From contig NZ_FOMH01000017.1 in the NCBI RefSeq assembly GCF_900112575.1, positions 1 to 64,000 on the forward strand: a stretch of DNA of 64,000 nucleotides, in the 5' to 3' direction. Each line of letters starts with the position of its first letter. Positions within the stretch are counted from its first letter, which is position 1. The notes beneath the pieces were generated by a model that ran no database searches, had not been told where the DNA came from, and saw only the letters and a program-made list of their open reading frames with translations. This DNA comes from Flavobacterium phragmitis (lineage in GTDB: Bacteria > Bacteroidota > Bacteroidia > Flavobacteriales > Flavobacteriaceae). The translations under genes were made by a program, and so were the position numbers. Of the stretch, positions 60,797-64,000 are shown piece by piece.

Positions 60797-63364
60797 ATGT
60801 CACTGTCAAAATACAACCAAAAAAGAGATTTTAAACAGACAAGCGAACCGAAAGGAACAATCGCAAAATCAAAAAGTGAACTCATTTTTGTAGTGCAGAA
60901 ACATGCTGCATCGCATCTTCATTATGATTTCAGACTGGAAATGAATGGCGTTCTCAAAAGCTGGGCAGTTCCAAAAGGACCTTCAATGGATCCTGATGTT
61001 AAGCGTCTTGCTATGATGGTCGAAGATCATCCTTACAGCTACAAAGATTTTGAAGGAACGATTCCAGAAGGAAATTATGGTGCTGGAAATGTAATCGTAT
61101 GGGATAATGGAACTTATACCTCTGACGAAAAAACAGCCGATAACGAGAAACAAGTACTCGATGATCTAAAAAAAGGACGTCTGAGTTTTATCTTAAAAGG
61201 AAAAAAGCTAAAAGGCGAATTTTCTCTTGTAAAACTTCACGGAAAACAGGAAAATGCTTGGTTGCTGATAAAAAAACAAGATCAATACGCCTCAAATGAT
61301 GACATCTTAGAAAAAAACAAATCCGTTATTTCTAAAAGAACTTTAGAAGAACTAGAGGTAAAATCAAAAAAAATAGTTTCCAAAAGCAGTCCTAAAGAAA
61401 CAACCAAAACAGTAAAAAAAAATCCTAATCCTAAAAGTAAAGCTGCTTTCATAAAACCTATGCTGGCTAATACTTTTGAAAAGACTTTTGATAATGAAGA
61501 ATGGATTTTTGAAAACAAATACGACGGCTACAGAACTATTGCTGTCATAAATCCCGATCAAATAGAGTTATTCAGTCGTAATAAAATTTCTTTTACCGCA
61601 TCATTTAAACCTATTGCAGATGAACTTCGAAAAATAGATCACACTGTTGTGCTGGATGGAGAAGTTGTGGTTGAAAATGATTCTGGTCAAGCCGATTTTC
61701 AAATGCTACAAAACTACTTGAAAACTGGACTTGGTCATCTAAAATACTATGTTTTTGATTTATTGAATTTAGATGGTAATCTGTTAACAGAATTGTCTTT
61801 ACTGGAAAGAAAAGAACTGCTGAAAATCTTATTTAATAAATACGCTTTTACCAATATTTTTTTCTCGGAACACATTGTTGGTAATGGGATAAAGCAATTG
61901 GAAAAAGCCCGAAAAAATAAAAGTGAAGGTATAATAGCCAAAAAATCCAACAGTTCCTATTCAATAGGAAATCGAAGTGGCAACTGGCTCAAAATTAAAC
62001 TTTCAAATGAAGAAGAAGCCATAATTATTGGGATTACCGAACCAAAGAATTCAAGAAAATATTTTGGTGCGATACTTCTTGGACAATTTAAAGGGAAAGA
62101 ATTACAGTACATTGGAAAATGCGGCACTGGTTTTACAGAAGCTGTTCTAAAAGAACTTTACACCAAACTTCTTCCCTATTTTATTGAAAAATCCCCTCTC
62201 ACAGAAAAAGTTCCATTAAGAGATAAAATTCAGTGGGTCAAGCCGAAACTGATCTGCCAAGTAAAATATTCTGAATGGACACAGGATAAGCATTTGCGGC
62301 ATCCTGTTTATTTAGGATTACGGGTTGATAAGAAAATTGCCGAAGTACAACTCCAGACAAATGGAAAGAATACATCCGATGGTAATGAAATTAAAAACAA
62401 AACGCTGAAAAAGGATATAATGGAAGATTTAAAAGTCCCAAAAACAGAAAATGATTATGATGTGAAAATTGGGAAAACAACACTGCACTTAACCAATCAG
62501 AATAAGATTTATTTTCCAAAAGACGGGATTACCAAGGGAGAAATTGTCCAATATTATAATGAAGTTTCAGCTCTCATTCTTCCCTATTTAAAAGACCGTC
62601 CCGAATCAATGAACCGTTTTCCTAATGGAATCGATGCGCCGTCCTTTTATCAAAAGGATATCGATCTTGATAAAACCCCTAAGTGGCTCAAAACAAAAAA
62701 AATATACTCCGAATCAAATGATGAAAATATTGACTACCTCATTTGCAACAATAAAGAAACATTACTCTATATGGCAAATCTTGGCTGTATAGAAATGAAT
62801 CCGTGGAATTCTACCATCCAACATATTCAAAATCCGGACTGGCTTGTTATGGATTTAGATCCTGCAACGAAAGAAGATTTTGCTGTTGTAATTGAAACCG
62901 CCAAAACAGTAAAACAATTAATGGACGAATTGGAAACAGAATGTTTATGTAAAACTTCCGGAGCAACAGGACTTCATATTTATATACCACTTGGCGCACA
63001 ATATGACTATGATTCGATAAAAATCCTCGGGGAACTCATTGCACGAGAAATCCAGTCAAGACTTCCGGAGAAAACCACAACGGAACGCAGCATCAAAAAA
63101 AGAAATAATAAACTTTATATTGACTACCTGCAAAATCGAAAAGGACAGACCTTAGCAGCGCCTTACTCTGTTCGTCCAAAGCCTGGCGCAACGGTTTCAA
63201 CTCCGTTGGAATGGAGCGAAGTCAGTGAAAAATTGCATCCATCACAGTTTACCATCAAAAATGTGTTAAAACGCTTTGAGAAAAAAGGAGATTTATGGCA
63301 ACCTGTTTTATCAAAAGGAGCCAATATCAAAAAAATCATTCAGAAGTTGGAAGAAAGAAAATAA
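60797..63364 (+). CDS. ligD: ATP-dependent DNA ligase D (3'-phosphoesterase-ligase-polymerase)
   Basis: The 855-residue enzyme has its domains in PE-LIG-POL order. The phosphoesterase (about 25-170) contains KHAASHLHYDFRLEMNGVLK and the PEGNYGAG motif. The ligase domain (about 215-520) has nucleotidyl-accepting Lys241 in FENKYDGYR and the later SEGIIAKK. The polymerase/primase domain (about 560-850) contains IYFPKDGITKGEIV and the metal-binding VMDLDP. It repairs double-strand breaks by non-homologous end joining with Ku. The ku gene converges on it, with stop codons five bases apart. Confidence 0.96.
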   Translation: MSLSKYNQKRDFKQTSEPKGTIAKSKSELIFVVQKHAASHLHYDFRLEMNGVLKSWAVPKGPSMDPDVKRLAMMVEDHPYSYKDFEGTIPEGNYGAGNVIVWDNGTYTSDEKTADNEKQVLDDLKKGRLSFILKGKKLKGEFSLVKLHGKQENAWLLIKKQDQYASNDDILEKNKSVISKRTLEELEVKSKKIVSKSSPKETTKTVKKNPNPKSKAAFIKPMLANTFEKTFDNEEWIFENKYDGYRTIAVINPDQIELFSRNKISFTASFKPIADELRKIDHTVVLDGEVVVENDSGQADFQMLQNYLKTGLGHLKYYVFDLLNLDGNLLTELSLLERKELLKILFNKYAFTNIFFSEHIVGNGIKQLEKARKNKSEGIIAKKSNSSYSIGNRSGNWLKIKLSNEEEAIIIGITEPKNSRKYFGAILLGQFKGKELQYIGKCGTGFTEAVLKELYTKLLPYFIEKSPLTEKVPLRDKIQWVKPKLICQVKYSEWTQDKHLRHPVYLGLRVDKKIAEVQLQTNGKNTSDGNEIKNKTLKKDIMEDLKVPKTENDYDVKIGKTTLHLTNQNKIYFPKDGITKGEIVQYYNEVSALILPYLKDRPESMNRFPNGIDAPSFYQKDIDLDKTPKWLKTKKIYSESNDENIDYLICNNKETLLYMANLGCIEMNPWNSTIQHIQNPDWLVMDLDPATKEDFAVVIETAKTVKQLMDELETECLCKTSGATGLHIYIPLGAQYDYDSIKILGELIAREIQSRLPEKTTTERSIKKRNNKLYIDYLQNRKGQTLAAPYSVRPKPGATVSTPLEWSEVSEKLHPSQFTIKNVLKRFEKKGDLWQPVLSKGANIKKIIQKLEERK

Positions 63365-63369
63365 GGAGG

Positions 63370-64000
63370 TTAAGACGATTTTTTAGTTTTGTTTTTCAAA
63401 CTTGCCTTCAGCATTTCCATTAAATCATCACTCTGTTTATGAACAACTTTTAATTTAGGGGAAGTTTTACTAACTTTTCCTTTGGCTTTCTTTTTAATTA
63501 TGTCCAAAAGTTTGGCAGTGTATTCGTCTTTAAACCCTGTTATGTCAAATTTTTCAGTAAGTTGATCAATTAATTTTTCTGCCATATCCATTTCTTTAGT
63601 CGCTTTTTTGGATATAGGAGGAAGTTTCAGTTCGCTGGTGCTTCTTATCTCCTGCTCAAACCTGATTCGGTTTAAAACGATGACATCTTTATATGGTTTT
63701 AAAATTGCAAGGCTTTCTTTATTCCTCAAAACAAATCGTGTCACACCTACTTTACCCGTGACTTCTAACGCATCACGAAGCAGACCATAGGCATTTAGAG
63801 CTCCTTTATCAGGTTCTAAATAATATGGTTGCTCATAATAAATACTTTGAATTTCTTTTTCCAAAACAAAACTTTCAATTGCAATTGTTTTGGTTTTAAC
63901 AGCATCAGCAGCTTCAAAATCAGAATCTTCAAGTATCACATATTTGTCATCGAGTTTGTATCCTTTTACAATATTGGCAAAATCGACTTCTTTTCCTGTA
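63370..64000 (-). CDS. ku: Ku protein of the bacterial NHEJ system (5' end outside window)
   Basis: About 210 codons are visible; the frame runs open to the window edge (TGKEVDFANIVKGYKLDDKY), so the N-terminus is missing. That stretch is characteristic of bacterial Ku, as are QSIYYEQPYYLEPDKGALNA and KAYGLL-like sequence (YGLLRDALEVTGKVGVTRFV). A basic C-terminal tail (KNKTKKSS) follows the core. Ku binds broken DNA ends and recruits LigD, its tail-to-tail neighbour. A GTG inside the frame at 63939 should not be taken as the start. Confidence 0.95.
   Translation of the reverse strand, partial: TGKEVDFANIVKGYKLDDKYVILEDSDFEAADAVKTKTIAIESFVLEKEIQSIYYEQPYYLEPDKGALNAYGLLRDALEVTGKVGVTRFVLRNKESLAILKPYKDVIVLNRIRFEQEIRSTSELKLPPISKKATKEMDMAEKLIDQLTEKFDITGFKDEYTAKLLDIIKKKAKGKVSKTSPKLKVVHKQSDDLMEMLKASLKNKTKKSS

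Noticed and set aside
63370..63939. Ku as a complete short protein starting at the GTG at 63939
   Set aside because: The frame stays open to the window edge with Ku-typical sequence, so the gene is cut by the window and does not start there.
1..64000. CRISPR array or phage structural genes
   Set aside because: No regularly spaced short repeats and no capsid, tail, terminase or portal-like proteins were seen.

Overview
The window is AT-rich chromosomal DNA from a member of the Bacteroidota, most likely a Flavobacterium or close relative. The reasons are two SusC/SusD polysaccharide utilization loci (PULs), two hybrid two-component sensors ending in AraC-type DNA-binding domains, several lipoproteins with SxxC-type signal sequences, and TAnnTTTG-like promoter -7 elements. 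No intact tRNA, rRNA, CRISPR array or replication origin was seen.

Region 1 (1-13.6 kb) is accessory and gene-poor. It opens with a cut ISAon1-type insertion-sequence ORF, then a Crp/Fnr regulator with an AhpD-like protein, a divergent Lrp/EamA transporter pair, a small protein, an S41 peptidase, a two-gene operon of secreted proteins and an arylsulfatase. The long gaps are not empty. They hold copies of a ~125-nt repeat that looks like a family of small RNAs (paired ends that vary together, some with their own promoter and terminator), paired 18-bp attachment-like repeats with tRNA 3'-end fragments, and relics of broken genes. The direct repeats are nested around the secreted operon, as expected from successive insertions.

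Region 2 (13.6-29.1 kb) is a PUL for a beta-linked glycan: GH3 beta-glucosidase, a reg_prop-type hybrid sensor, SusC, SusD, an IPT-domain surface lipoprotein, a GH10 lipoprotein, and a convergent GH16 lipoprotein. The GH10 enzyme departs from the usual xylanase residues and no other xylan enzymes are present, so the substrate is uncertain (beta-glucan or an unusual xylan).

Region 3 (29.3-45 kb) is a fructan PUL on the minus strand: MFS sugar porter, GH32, SusC, SusD, DUF5018/DUF4960 surface lipoprotein, a divergent GH32-like lipoprotein and a PfkB fructokinase. Upstream is a hybrid sensor whose periplasmic part is a sugar-binding-protein domain, the architecture of the fructose sensor of the Bacteroides thetaiotaomicron levan locus. 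Together these genes give capture, outer-membrane import, cleavage to fructose, inner-membrane uptake and phosphorylation.

Region 4 (45.4-64 kb) is a stress and signalling block: small membrane and lipoproteins, a DUF2892/SRPBCC protein with a YodC-like protein, a DUF6766 protein, two tandem CheB-CheR-PAS-histidine kinase fusions (the second has lost key catalytic histidines), a KatE-type catalase with a YciF-like ferritin-fold protein, very basic and very acidic small proteins, a degenerate receiver protein, and the LigD/Ku end-joining pair, with Ku cut by the window end.
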